NCBI GenBank assembly: GCA_963971305.1
Contig: OZ020317.1
Location: forward strand, 12,604,001-12,668,000
Direction: 5' to 3'
DNA length: 64,000 nt
Source of the DNA: Arcuatula senhousia
Taxonomy: Eukaryota; Mollusca; Bivalvia; Mytilida; Mytilidae
Positions within the stretch are counted from its first letter, which is position 1; every line of letters starts with the position of its first letter. The position numbers were made by a program, and so were the translations under genes. The notes below the pieces were generated by a model that was not told where the DNA came from, did not search any database, and saw only the letters and a program-made list of their open reading frames with translations. Shown here piece after piece: positions 13,201 through 24,400 of this stretch.

Positions 13201-16200
13201 GACACTGTGACTTTGCAGAGGTACAATAAACAAATTCAACATTTTTTTTGGGGGGGGAGGGGTGTTCAAATCATGGCTTGAAACAATGTTTAAAATTTCG
13301 TAAATCACTCCAATTGCTATAGATGTCTTTTTTTTTTTATTTTCGATAAAGATAGAAGCAATATTTAACAATTTCATGCTATTTATTGTGAACACTTACA
13401 CATATTTTTCCATTTTCTGTATTCTGTTGGCAATAGTATGTACATTGATTGATAATTTTTCAGACGAGTTGAAAAAAACGTAAAAAGTTCAAAGGTTATC
13501 TTATTTCTATAAGCCTTACACATATACTATACATAGATACATTTTTTGATATATTGACCTTCACCTTATATAGTCTATGACCTTTGACCTTGTGCTACTT
13601 ACACATAGTTTTTCGTTGAAAATAGTCTGTAAACATTTAATAGATAATTGATCTTTTTTTTTGTCTTTTTTTTGAGAGAAAAATATAACTTTGCTGAAGG
13701 TGTCGCGACAGAATATATTTTTTTCATTGTTACATCGAAGCATAAAAGTTTTTTACATAGCAGAAATCCTTCTTCAGAATATTTTATTTACCCGTCTTTG
13801 CTGCCAAAATATTTTTTCATCAAAAATAATTTTCAATATATTTTTTTAGGAAAAAAACACCCCCCCAACTTCAAGTTAAATGGTCGGCCTCTAAGAATCA
13901 CTGTATAATTATTTTACATGCACATGTAACCACGGTAACGGTTGTACTATTTGTGTTTGCTTGTTGATCTTGCAATAAAAAAATAGAAAAACATTCTGCT
14001 TCATATTCCAAAATATGTTTTAAATTGAACAACAATTTTGATCAGCTTTGGAATATTTTAAAAGTATAAATACAATCGAAATCATTTTACTAGTATAACT
14101 GGTCAAATGTATTATTGTTTGATTGTTTTGTTTTGTTCCATTATATCTTTTTACTTTTTATACAAGTTTGAAGCTTGAACTATACTCTCACCTTTATTGC
14201 TAGGTACATTCTCAAGTTTTCGGTTTCCCGATCATCTAACCAAATCAACCCATTGTTTTCATTGGTTATGAATTGAAAGGTGAACGTCTCGTTTGTGGTT
14301 GGCGTAAAAATATCATTCTGCTCGTAGAACACCTTGTTAAAGTCGTAGTGGATGTACGCATTGCCGTGGAAGCGGACAATGTTAGAAAAGTACTTGTCCA
14401 AGTCTGTGACATCATAGCCACTAAAGTATGACCGAGAACTGGAGCGACTGATGGATCCACCTGGTTGGCTAACTGTTCTCTGGGCCGCTACATTAGCTGA
14501 AAAAAATAAGGAATACTGTCAACATGCTTATTTTCACGATTTGTCGATTTCACTCAAGTTAGCATGAAATCTGTGAAAATAAACACCTCGCTAAAACTTG
14601 AGTACCTTTACAATAATGTGATACCCCTCCCCATTTCATATTAATTATGACATCTATTTAGGAAAGAAACAAGCTGCAATCAAGGAATTCTATCTAATTC
14701 CTTGCTGCAATAAACAGTGGATGATTTAAGTTTAGTTTTGATGCAGGACCATTTTCACTTGACCACTGATCAAATTCAACAATGAGCACACATAAAAATC
14801 CATGGGCGTAGGAAGCGGTACGGTTGGTACTGCTCCGACCGTACCAATAAATATATCAGGTACGGCATGCCGTACCAATAAATTCCTTCATTAAAATCAT
14901 TTTAATGCATAATTTCTGTGTTTTATTCACTTTTGTTAAACTGTTTTATTTTCTAATGACTTTGTTTCTGCTAAAACAATTATAAGTAGTAATCATCAAC
15001 AGATGTGTACTTTTACATATGGTCTAAAGAATTTTATGACTGACTATTCTGCCTCCTTCAGTCATGTCAGTTGCATGAAATATTTGATGTCCTCGTTAAA
15101 AATTGCCTTGAAATTTAAACTGCCATCCACGTAGCATCTTCCTTATAAAATACGGTGAGCAATTCCAAGACATCGAGTATCAAAAGTCCAATCAACAAAG
15201 AAAAACCAGGATACAAGTGTAGTCTGATGACAACAATACTTAGAAGAAAGTCGTGTAGCTAAACTGCAATTTAGCAACGCAAAACCCGAGAAAAACGAAA
15301 GTGAACTCAAGTTCCATGGAGGGGTAAGCAGTTTGTGCGACACCCGTCACGCTGTCAAAGCTTCGTTAAAGATATACCAAGACAATGCATCGGCACTCCT
15401 CTGTGATATCGAAATTCCTATGTATTTTAAAAGTGTATATGATGTCATTCAATTTCTTGAGCCAGAAATGCTACATAAGAGTGACATAAACTTATAATAA
15501 CAATTTTGGAGCTAACGGAAAGTTCTTGCAAATTCTTTATAAGAATTGATTGTCCGATAAAAAAAGCAAGCACCAAACTGAACAAATATGTTGTTGCATT
15601 TCGATTATGACTTTATAAATAAAAAAAACGAAAAAAAAAACGGATAAAAGTTTTAAAAAATGCCTGTAATGATAGGAATAAATACAATAAACACAATAAA
15701 TAAAAGTAAAATAGGAATATACTTTACACAGTTTTATCATCTATTTTGCATTATGACCTACATGGCTAAAAGAAAAACTTTTTTTCCATTTTCTATAAAA
15801 TAAAATGCCAATGGTTTATTACGCTACATGTATGCTTTGAATGAATATGTGCATGTAAATGTACATTGGCTTTTAGATTTTTTCTTATTAAAGCTGTTTT
15901 ATAACAAACCAAAAACTATTTCTTTAAATATAAAGTTTGTTTCAATGACAATAAGGCTTCCGGAAACGCTCAGAATGCAAAATTTTGCACACTCTGCCCT
16001 GATAAATTTGCCTCATTATTGATTAGGTCCTATGAATATGATCATCTTGAACATTTGAAGATCGTTGGCGCAATATTACAAATGCATGCCTGAAAAAGTT
16101 ATTTTGATTTTTTCCTTGCAGTTATTTTTTAATGTGTTTAAAGCTTGATACAAAAATACCGGGTACATTGCTTCTTTAAACTAAGAGAGCGACCATTTGA

Positions 16201-19200
16201 TTTTTATGGGGGGCTATGGTGAAATTTAAAATAAAAAGGCAGGATGGCAAAAATCCAGAAATAAAAAGGCAGGACAGTGCCTTGAATTAAAAAAAAAGAC
16301 AGGATGTTGTTTTTGACTGAAAAATTTATAGCAGTAAAATTTTGCACACTCTGCCATGATAAATTTGCCTCATTATTGATTAGGTCCTATGAATATGATC
16401 ATCTTGAACATTTGAAGATCGTTGGCGCAATATTACAAATGCATGCCTGAAAAAGTTATTTTGATTTTTTCCTTGCAGTTATTTTTTAATGTGTTTAAAG
16501 CTTGATACAAAAATACCGGGTACATTGCTTCTTTAAACTAAGAGAGCGACCATTTGATTTTTATGGGGGGCTATGGTGAAATTTAAAATAAAAAGGCAGG
16601 ATGGCAAAAATCCAGAAATAAAAAGGCAGGACAGTGCCTTGAATTAAAAAAAAAGACAGGATGTTGTTTTTGACTGAAAAATTTATAGCAGTTAAAAAAA
16701 AAATTGCGCGCACTAGCGCGCAAAATCCAGACTCGGCTTTTTCCGGATATAAAAAAGCAGGACGAAGAAAATCACCATAGCCCCCCCCCCCCCCCACCAT
16801 AAAAAGCAAATGGTTGTTCCCTAACCGCATTTTGGCGAATACCTAGAATAAAGCATGAAACGGATTCAAGACCAGAAGCCCTCGTACAAGGCGCTAATAG
16901 GTGATTTTAAAAATCATATTCTTTTTGTGTTAAAAATTTAACCAAAAACATGAAATTTTAGAAAATTATGTTATAGGAAAAGGAGTTCACAAACATAAAA
17001 AATAGTCACAGGAAATGCCCAGAATGCAGGATTTTGCACCATTTATCTCAGAGCTTCTGGGGGCCTTGAGCGGCCCCCAGACCCCCTGCCGTATATACCA
17101 CCTCGCTACGCCAGGTGGGAGAGGCACTTCGTGCCTCTTTATATTCTGGTTCAGCAGTACCAATATTTTTTTCCTTCCTACGCCTCTGAAATCTACATGC
17201 ATTAAGTTTCCTTACAATTTTAAAATACATGTAATTATGACCAATATGAACAAACATTTGGACTTCATTAACTTACGAGGGAAACATGGTCAAATATAAT
17301 AATTTACATGTAACTGTGTAAATCATTTTGTTTATCTTTGGGACTTTCTTCAAAGGGTATATAAATATCGGGGAATGAAACGTCACCTCAGATAATTGAG
17401 CTTTAAAAATGGGGTAGTCAAAAGTGTTATACGAAAAAAAAAAAACTAAATGTATTAAAACAATAAAAAAGCAGAAATTCTTTTATTTTATCCAGGTTAA
17501 GCACAAACGTGTCTCGAGAAACTGGCTTACAATCTAAAGATTTATGCATTGTCAAACTCAAAAACATGATCCACATGTAGATATCAAATCACAGGGACTT
17601 GCTGAGATAATTAAAATTTAGTTTTAATTTTCTCAGATATATCAGGAACATTTTAAAACAAGTGTGTTTATTTAATGTTCCTGGATATATGAATGGATCT
17701 ATTTGATCACAGGGACTTGCTCTCCTCTATCAATATTTTGTTAGAGTCAATATTGATAGAGGGGAGCAAGTCCCTGTGATCAAATAGATCCATTCATATA
17801 TCTGAGAAAATTAATTATCTCAGCAAAAAAAAAAAAAACACAAAAAAACCAAGTCTATGATGATCCTAAAACACCTTGAATAGAGCTCTGGTTTTGAAAA
17901 GTCTAAAAATGCATATTATTTTTCCTTCCTTACAGTCTTAATTAATTTCTGTCCTTAATCTGCCCCTATTTAATCCATTTGTTCAAGTAATTATCTACAT
18001 CATCCCTACCGAGTACCCCTTGGGTAATCGGAAAACGGACAAAACATATGCCAAGACAAGATAAGAACTTTACTGCAGATTACCCCATCCCTATCTATAT
18101 TCAATTTATCTATTACTCATCTTTTATGCATGAGTTATATTTAGCTCGTTTGCTACTTAGATTATCATTTGCAATTACGCATCAAGTATGATTGAATTAA
18201 GACACATTTAGTTTTTGTTGCAATTGGTTTTTTTTTTCATCTTCTCATATATTGTTATAAATTAGCAGAACGAAACAGAAAGAAACAAACAGACAGACAA
18301 ACAAATAAACAAACAAAAGTTGAAAGGTGTATTTATTTCCCATTTGCCAAAAGAAAATAGGCATTTATTTTTGCGCTTCATTTTTTAGTGATGTATGGGT
18401 TTCAACGGTTCATACGACGAACCAAACACTTTTAAAGGGAATTTCGAAATAAATTTACTTTTCACAAATTTCACCAAATACCTGTATTCTCTGTTTAATT
18501 ATGAATTGATATGAAGCTGATTTATTCAATATTTCTAAAGATTTGCTAAGGAAGGTCTCAGTAGTTGCTTAAAAAAAGATTTGCTATTTGCTTCCACTTT
18601 TGCTACATACCCGTAGCCAGGGGGGTTCGAGGGGTTCGGATGACCCCCCCCCCCCTTTGGACAAAAAATTTGGTCAAATATGGAAAAATCAGTTAAGCAC
18701 TATTAAAGTCAGAAAAATTTGGGAAAATCGAACCCCCTCTTCACATTTTCGAACCCCCTGTTGAAAAATTCTGGCTAAGGGTATGTGCTTAATTATATCA
18801 AATAACACATTCAGGTACAAAATAACAACAGTGACCATACTGTAGTAAACAATTTTCTGTCGGCTTATACAGTTGAGCAAAACTGTGACAATTTTAAAAC
18901 AAAACAAAAAATGCAGAAAAAAATATGTTCATATTTCATTGATCCCCGACTGACTGCTTTTTCCCTCTTAATTCTCTATTATAAAAGCATTTTTATAGAT
19001 AAATTGACTTAAGAATATAAAAACTATTGTGGACGCTCCGCAAATTAAACTAGACTTATTTAAAAGTGAACTTAATTTGTATCAAGTAATTGTCACAGTC
19101 GTCCAAATCTGTTTGAACACAGCCAAACAAAGTTTCTCTGTTTTCCAATAGGGCACATAATTTAAATTCAACTTTTCAAGCTCCTTTGATCACTTTTGTT

Positions 19201-19420
19201 AAAATTTGAAAGTAACCTTCATAATATACTATTAGCGAGGCTTGAACATTATTTTTTTTTTGGTGAACTTTCTAACAATCTCGTTCTTTCATACACAAGT
19301 TTTAACCAGTTTGAACATATCTTTTCAATTTATTTCATAAAGTCCAAATCCTATTTTATAGACTAACTTACCTATTATAGTAGCGACAAAAACTACCAAT
19401 AAAAAGTTAATAATCCTCAT
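1060..19420 (-). CDS. Gene B: tandem paralogue of gene A, secreted/membrane LamG-EGF protein (3' partial)
   Basis: Joined exons (minus strand): 19372-19420, 14192-14496, 6986-7117, 6294-6446, 4849-5566, 3305-3490, 1060-1280; 1764 nt, 588 codons, all phases consistent, continuing past the left edge. The start ATG (19418-19420) opens a signal peptide beginning MRIINFLLVVFVATII, probably cleaved near residue 21 (NVAA|Q). Then come LamG1 (about 30-235), a Pro-rich linker, LamG2 (290-450), EGF1 (480-514) and the first half of LamG3. Exons of 132, 153 and 221 nt are the same size as in gene A. Shared stretches include NETFTFQFITN, NGLIWLDDR, QLIGRGDV and DFKSWYIWST. Gene A's Pro-rich N-terminal exons are absent: the signal-peptide exon splices straight to LamG1. 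Whether the off-window 3' part also encodes a TM and WD40 tail is unknown. Confidence 0.8.
1761..2130. repeat. 39-bp minisatellite with 117-bp higher-order unit
   Basis: Nine units of 39 bp (core AATAACGTGAAAAATGGCAA) in the intron between gene B exons 7 and 6. Every third unit carries GAC in place of GGC, so the array is built of three 117-bp trimers. As 39 is a multiple of three, both strands stay open and give spurious 126- and 157-residue frames. Not judged coding. Confidence 0.9.
2190..2393. repeat. Palindromic MITE-like element (CCACGAAAATTGATACC family)
   Basis: About 200 bp, with a left end reading ttggGTACCAATTTTCATGG and a right end reading CCACGAAAATTGATACCAAC, an imperfect inverted repeat. 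Relatives in this window: 1-135 (right end only), 11864-12075, 28680-28895, 31808-32010 and 40788-41001. Most end in cacagta. Confidence 0.6.
2395..3278. mobile_element. Non-autonomous pogo/Tc1-mariner-like element
   Basis: 884 bp with terminal inverted repeats starting CAGTCGAACCTCG and flanking TA dinucleotides (2393-2394, 3279-3280), the target site of Tc1/mariner/pogo elements. The subterminal parts repeat ACTCGAA motifs on both sides. No transposase frame is present. It sits in the gene B intron, about 25 bp from the EGF1 exon donor. Confidence 0.75.
3305..3490 (-). CDS. Gene B exon 6: EGF-like module 1
   Basis: 186 nt, acceptor aaattttcag|ATACCA, donor GAAAATT|gtaagt, phase 1 to 1. Cysteine pattern CDVRRPCLNGLC...TCDCAGTGWAGVRC. 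The consensus donor gtaagt is preferred; a weaker one (gtactg) ten bases on would add CKYC, also in phase 1. The donor lies about 25 bp from the end of a pogo-like element, and the acceptor side is followed by an array of exon fragments. Confidence 0.82.
3491..4560. repeat. Tandem array of EGF1 exon fragments with their acceptor and flanking intron
   Basis: Six imperfect units of about 174 bp next to gene B exon 6. Each carries the first ~80 bases of that exon (caacacagccaagccgggcaa type on the plus strand), its acceptor (ggtatctgaaaatttt) and about 90 bp of intron ending in a (TTATTC) run. The units have lost the 3' half of the exon, all cysteines past the first and the donor. Confidence 0.85.
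4849..5566 (-). CDS. Gene B exon 5: end of LamG1, Pro-rich linker, LamG2
   Basis: 718 nt, acceptor gtattttcag|ATCTTG, donor GGATTAA|gtaagc, phase 0 to 1. It begins ILYVKNLPNLLMRISLMQYI, then a linker with PTRRPTTPRPPI, then LamG2 with FRFRTLESNGILFFLRRKQA and DFKSWYIWSTYSAFLGC. Homologous to gene A exon f throughout; the linker differs most. Confidence 0.88.
5567..6293. other. Gene B intron with dispersed repeats
   Basis: Holds a partial copy of the AAAGTCAAAAATGGCCAGAT family (about 5596-5770) and a copy of the gcggattcagagggg-type element (about 6085-6290) with C-runs. No coding signal. Confidence 0.5.
6294..6446 (-). CDS. Gene B exon 4: LamG1, last part
   Basis: 153 nt, acceptor cttttcag|ATTAAT, donor ACTAAG|gtgagt, phase 0/0. 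It encodes INFYIDEEFVGTITTNRVIQ and LIGRGDVYLGGTPIDY, matching gene A exon e. Confidence 0.85.
6986..7117 (-). CDS. Gene B exon 3: LamG1, middle part
   Basis: 132 nt, acceptor tttactag|GATGGA, donor AGAGTG|gtaatt, phase 0/0. It encodes DGYLMFHVDEGNGQIQEIKL...VWHTFRMDRFGRV. It corresponds to gene A 59354-59485 and shows what the undisturbed donor of this exon looks like. Confidence 0.8.
7118..7260. repeat. Short intronic repeat acatgtgacct, shared by both paralogues
   Basis: Several degenerate copies of AAAGTACATGTGACCT directly upstream (in transcript sense) of gene B exon 3. The same motif stands at 59495-59535 in the matching intron of gene A, so the duplication included intron sequence. 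Confidence 0.7.
7705..9236. mobile_element. Non-autonomous element with GCTCACCTGG-type ends, copy 1
   Basis: Starts caagaggcacccaggagcct and ends ggtccaggtgagct; the ends form an imperfect inverted repeat. Inside are three ~490-bp units (ggcaataactcc...atcagcaaaaa). The last part has a GAC-rich run (gacgacgacgacgacggacg). Same family as 37668-38356 and 53271-56658. No protein is encoded. Confidence 0.7.
10496..10794. mobile_element. ~300-bp TIR element (GGAATATGTG...CACATATTCC)
   Basis: Ends are tactggaatatgtgttggaa and ggcacatattccata, an imperfect inverted repeat. A second copy lies in reverse orientation at 60305-60606 and a truncated one at 34934-35030. No coding capacity. Confidence 0.7.
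11568..11785. mobile_element. Small MITE with TACTGTAAACCAACTT ends
   Basis: Perfect ~15-bp ends (ctgtaaaccaactt / aagttggtttacag) enclose about 190 bp with TTCACGA/TCGTGAA motifs. Related in design to 57439-57648. Confidence 0.65.
14192..14496 (-). CDS. Gene B exon 2: LamG1, first part
   Basis: 305 nt, acceptor ttttttcag|CTAATG, donor ATAAAG|gtgaga, phase 1 to 0. A Ser-rich start (SQPGGSISRSSSRSYFSGYD) leads into the LamG strand YFSNIVRFHGNAYIHYDF and FQFITNENNGLIWLDD. It aligns with gene A exon c, but the upstream part is different. Confidence 0.85.
14805..17184. mobile_element. Composite repeat with GGCGTAGGAAG/CTTCCTACGCC ends
   Basis: The left end (ggcgtaggaag...tggtactgctc) and the right end (agcagtaccaat...cttcctacgcc) are inverted copies of each other, which suggests one 2.4-kb non-autonomous element. 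It contains a 357-bp tandem duplication. No transposase or RT motifs are seen. Confidence 0.5.
15979..16692. repeat. Two-copy 357-bp tandem duplication
   Basis: 15979-16335 and 16336-16692 are almost identical (starting aaaattttgcacactctgcc). The few differences suggest a recent event. Confidence 0.9.
17685..17802. repeat. Long near-perfect inverted repeat (hairpin)
   Basis: Arms of about 53 bp (atatatgaatggatctattt... and its complement) with about 12 bases between them. The arms include TCACAGGGACTTGCTC. A diverged relative is at 50545-50640. Probably a compact MITE. Confidence 0.8.
19372..19420 (-). CDS. Gene B exon 1: signal peptide
   Basis: ATG at 19418-19420; 49 coding nt to donor ATAATAG|gtaagt, phase 1. 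MRIINFLLVVFVATII, continued as ANVAAQ in exon 2, forms a typical eukaryotic signal peptide. An upstream stop (TAA of catctt-ttaaa on the other strand) is within 10 bases of the ATG in frame context, which supports this as the true start. No TATA box was recognised upstream. Confidence 0.8.
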
Positions 19421-21440
19421 CTTTTAAATGTCAAATCTTTTCAAATCTTCATTTCTTAAGGAGAAAAAATATCAAACTTCAAATGATAAAATGAAAACCG
19501 TTCGTCCTATGTGTCCTCAAGTAGAAATTTGAGCTATTTCCGACACAACTTATGAAAAAATTTTGGTAATTAAAGTCCACTTAAAATCAAGAGGGTGTTG
19601 CACTGACTGTTGCAGAGGCTGATTTGTCGTGACGTCACTTCCCCCTCACATAACCCCAAAATCACGAGCGAACTATTTTAGCAGGCGATACTATCTCTTC
19701 ACGACCAACCTGGTGTTGCTAAGGGATTGCAATTTGATGAAGATTGTATGGTCATTAAATGGTTTACGTTTTCATCAACACAAATCAAAGGAGATCATCC
19801 CGAATTGACTCAGGGGCGAAAGATACTTGTAGGATAATTAATGATTTGATATACATAAATGACACCCTCCTTTTGGCCCCTAGCAAAAGACAGACGGATG
19901 AAAAATACATCTTTACTGTTTGTTCATGAGATTAGCTGGCAGCCAAAAATAGTAAGAAAGACAAATTCCTTTGGTGAATTGTTCATTCATTGATTTGAGA
20001 GGAGTCAAGAGGGATATTAAGTTTTAAAGTACAGTTTAAGATTGTTGTGTGATTATAAATGATTTTTCCGGATAAGAATAGCACCGGTCGACAATGAACG
20101 GCAAGCCACTGCATTTAGCGCGCTATAAATTATAATATATAAAAAAGGGGGTTTATAGTGGTTTAGTTCAGTTATTATGTAAAAGATTTTTTTTTTTTAA
20201 ATCGCTAGCTATTGGTCTTGTTAGTAGACGAATGCAAGAAAGGGGGGGGGTGATAAAATAAACCTAGGTTATCAATTAACAGCTTTCCAAAAAAAAAAAA
20301 AATCTAAAAATATGCTATAACAAGTTTTTGCCAAGACCATTATTTGTGTATACTTGAAGTTATATCCCAAGGATTTGATGTTCTCAAATTTCAAATGAAA
20401 ATTTTAACAACTTTAACAGACAAAAGTGACAAAACATCAAATATCTAAAATAGACCTCAAGTAGCCAAACTAAACAGTAAACTAACACATAAAATTGTAA
20501 ATTTGACCAAATTCAAGTGGTTTTGCCCCTTAACTATCATAAATTACACCTTTTCTATAAAGCGTCCAGTTAAGAAGACAATGGCCATTGTACCCCGAGG
20601 GGGGAGGCGGTGTTCCTTACATTAATCATCGAACGCAGTGATTCACTTTTCACGGTACAGGTAGAAAATGTGTATTGCAGCAACCAGGTGCAGCCAAAGA
20701 TGTTTGATCAAATGTATTGATATGAGAGGTTCCAACGGGGAAAGGGAGGGCTGATTGCCAAATTATTAATTGTATCATATAGATGTATGATTGTATCTCT
20801 GAATAATATCTTTTAATCATAGTTTGTTAATATTCAGTCATAATTATAAGCAAAACAAACAAGTTCTGTATTGGGGATTTACTAAATATTTATATACCCG
20901 CGTTGCTCAGAAAGGGGGGGGGGGTGTCACAAATTTTAATCTGAAATACATTGAAATATAGTTTGTTAAAAGCAAGCACTATTTTAGTTAGCACTATTTA
21001 AGTCTGTAAAATTTTCGCACCGAATAACCGTCAGACTTATATTTATTATTTGTTTTAAACGTTTGCTGTAAGTTCGACTGAACTCTCGCCTTTCGCCCCA
21101 TAAGGGGGACATTGACTAGCTAAAAGGGGGGGGGGCACATTTGACATGCTTCAATAACTTCTTATATATTCAAACATTTTTTTCTCCAAAAGGGACGGGC
21201 CCAATAAGCCCATCCTCTAAACTGCCCCTGGTGATATTTTTTCCCATTAGTATTAGGATGTTATATCGAATTGGCTCCACAAATTGTTAGTTGTAACAAC
21301 AAAGAAACACTTGGGATACTAGTTTGTACTTTTTCCTTAAAAAATTGAATATTTCAGTTTTAATGAGATACGCATGCCACTTACCAAAAGAATCAGTTTT
21401 GACCATGGAGTTTTATTGATGCCTTTTAGTGATGGATGTA
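19421..21440. other. Upstream region of gene B, no gene seen
   Basis: Should contain the gene B promoter and 5' UTR. No TATA box or initiator can be assigned with confidence. Otherwise AT-rich DNA with several G-runs (20243, 20917, 21125). Confidence 0.4.
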
Positions 21441-24400
21441 AGTTACTTACTAGAATTTTTCTTTGGATGTCAGTTTTTCACAAGAATGATTTCATTTGAT
21501 GTCAGTTTGTCACCAGATGTCAGTTCATAACAAGAATGTTTATATTAACTGTCAGTTTATCGCCAGAATGTTTTCATTGGATGTCAGTTTGTCACCAGAG
21601 TTTTTTCATTGGATGTCAGTTTAATTGTCACCAGAGTTTTTTCATTGGATGTCAGTTTGTCATTGGGTGTAACTTTTTACCAGAATGTTTTCATTGCTTG
21701 TCAGTTTCTCACCAGAATGTTTTCTTTCGATGTCAGTTTGTCAACTCAAATGTCTGTTTGCCACCAAAATGTTTTCATTGGCTGTCATTTTGTCACCAGA
21801 TTTTTTTCATTTGATGTCAGTTTATAACCAGAGTTTTTTCATTGGATGTCAGTTTGTCATTGGGTGTAACTTTTTACCAGAATGTTTTCATTGCTTGTCA
21901 GTTTGTTACCAGAATGTTTTCATTGGATATCATATTGTCACCTCAAATGTCTGTTTGCCACCAAAATGTTTTCATTGGCTGTCATTTTGTCACCAGATTT
22001 TTTTCATTTGATGTCAGTTTATAACCAGAATTTTTTCATTGGGTGTCAGTTTGTCACCAGAATATTTTCATTGGATGTCAGTTTGTCACTTCAATGTTTT
22101 CACTGAGTGTCAGTTTGTCATCAAAAAGTTTACAGTCGATGTCATTTTTTACTAGAATGTTTTCATAGGATGTAAGTTTGTCATTACCGGATCCTAAGAT
22201 CGCAATGGAAGAGGGAGGTTTGGCGCCATAAAACCTGGTTTAATCCACCATTTCGTTTGAAATGCCTATACCAAGTCAGGACCATTGCGATCCACCCATT
22301 CTCCGGTATGACTGATTCGTTTTTGTCTTTTTCGCTGGACTATGAGATTGATCATCCAAGTTCGGTAGTTTTGTTATTACCTTTATTTAAATGTTTTCAC
22401 TGGGGTGTGTCACCGGAATGTATTCATTGGATGTCAGTTTGTCACCAGAATGTTTTCATTGGATGTCAGGTCAGTTTGTCACCAGAATGTTTTCATTATG
22501 TGTCAGTTTGTTACTAGAATGTTTTCATTGGATGTCAGTTTGTAACCAGAATGTTTTCATTGGATGTCATTTTTCAACAAATGTTTCCATTGGATGTTGG
22601 TTTTTTACCAGAATGTTTTTTTTTATTGCATGCCAGTTTGTCACCATGATTTTATTTGTTGTCAGTTAGTCACCAGAAAGTTTTACATTGGATGCCAGTT
22701 TGTTATCAGAATATTTTAATTGTAATTCGATCAGTTTGTCTTCGGATGTTTTCCTTTGCTGTCAGATTGTCAATGAATGTTTTAATAAGGCAACAGTTTG
22801 TAACCTGGATGGTTTTATTGGTCGTCAGTTTGTCTTCAGAATATTTTCATTGGCTGTCTGTTTGTCACTAGAAAGTTTTAACTGAATGCTAATTCGATGT
22901 CAGTTTGTTACAAGAACGTTTTCATTGGATGTTAATTTGTAATTAGAATATTTTCATTTGATGTAGTTTTTTCACCAGTGTGTTTCATTGATTGTCAGTT
23001 TGTCACAAGAATATTTACATAAATTGTCAGTTTTTGACCAAAATGTTTTAATTGGATGTCAGTTTGTCACCAGAATTTTATCATTGGATGTCAGTTTGTC
23101 ACCAAAATGTTGTCAGTATGTGTCAGTTTGTTACCAGAATGTTTTTATTGGTGTCAGTTTGTCACCAGAATGTTTTCATCGGATGTCAAATTGTTACTAG
23201 AATGTTTTAATAAGGTGTCAGTGTTTTCATTGAACGTTAGTTTGTCACCAGAATGTTTTCATCTTGTTTCAGTTTGTTACCAGAATCTTTTAATTCAATG
23301 TCAGTTTTGGTCACAAAATATTTTCATTTGATGTCAGTTTTCCACTAGTATGGTTTCATTGGATGTCGGGAAAGTTTTTTCCATTGCATGCCATTTTGTA
23401 GCAATGTTTTCATTTGTTGTCAGTTTGTCACCTAAATGTTTTCACTGCATGGCATGTCAGTTTATTAAAAGAATATTTTCATTGGATGTCGGTTTTTCTC
23501 TTAAATGTTTTCACTGAGTGTCAGTTTTTCATTGAATGTCAGTTTCTCAACAGAATTTCATTGCATCTTAGTTTGTCACTTTAATGTTTTCACTGTGTGT
23601 CAGTTTGTCATCAGAAAGGTTTCATTGGATGTCATTTTGTGACTAGATATTCATATTGATTGTCAGTTTGTTATTTGAATGTTTTCACTGGGGTATGTCA
23701 CCAGAATCATGTATTCATTCATTGGATGTCAGTTTCTTACCAGAATGTTTTCATTGGATGTCAGTTTGTCAACAGAATGATTTCTTTGGTGCAAGTTTGT
23801 CACCAGATTGTTATCATTGGATGTCAGTTCGTCACCAGAATATTTTCATTTGGTGTAAGTTTGTCACCAGAATGTTTTCATTGGATGTCACATTGTCACC
23901 AGAATGTTTTCATTCGATGTCAGTTTGTCAACAGAATGTTTTCATTGGATGTCAGTTTGTCAACAAAATTTCATTGCATGTTAGTTTGTCACTTCAGTGT
24001 TTTCACTGAGTGTCAGTTTGTGATCAAAAGTTTACATTGGGTGTCATTTTGTTACTAGAATGTTTTAATTTGATGTTAGTTTGTAACTTCAATGATTCAC
24101 TGAGTGTCAGTTTGTCATCAAAAGTTTACATTCGATGTCACCTTTTCACTAGAACGTTTTCATTGGATGTTAGTTAGTCATTTGAATGTTTTCACTAAGG
24201 TGTGTCACAAAATGCATTCATTGGATGTCAGTTTGTTACCAGAATGTTATTATTTGATGTTTTCTTTGTTGCTTCAATGTTTTCACTGAGTGTCAGTTTG
24301 TGATCAAAAGTTTACATTGGGTGTCATTTTGTAACTAGAATGTTTTAATTTGATGTTAGTTTGTAACTTCAATGATTCACTGAGTGTCAGTTTTGTCATC

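Larger units (their letters stand above)
9300..14191. other. Large gene B intron, repeat-rich
   Basis: Contains a copy of the tggatccaaagtggggg element (about 9312-9480), the TIR element 10496-10794, MITEs at 11568-11785 and 11864-12075, a copy of the AAAGTC/GGCC family (about 12830-13000) and poly-G/poly-T runs. Frames found here are short and AT-driven. Nothing else is recognised. Confidence 0.5.
14497..19371. other. Gene B intron 1, repeat-rich
   Basis: Between the signal-peptide exon and LamG1. Holds the 14805-17184 composite element, the hairpin at 17685-17802 and a copy of the ggggttcgaggggttcgg type (18605-18785). No further exon was recognised; the flanking exons are in phase. Confidence 0.55.
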
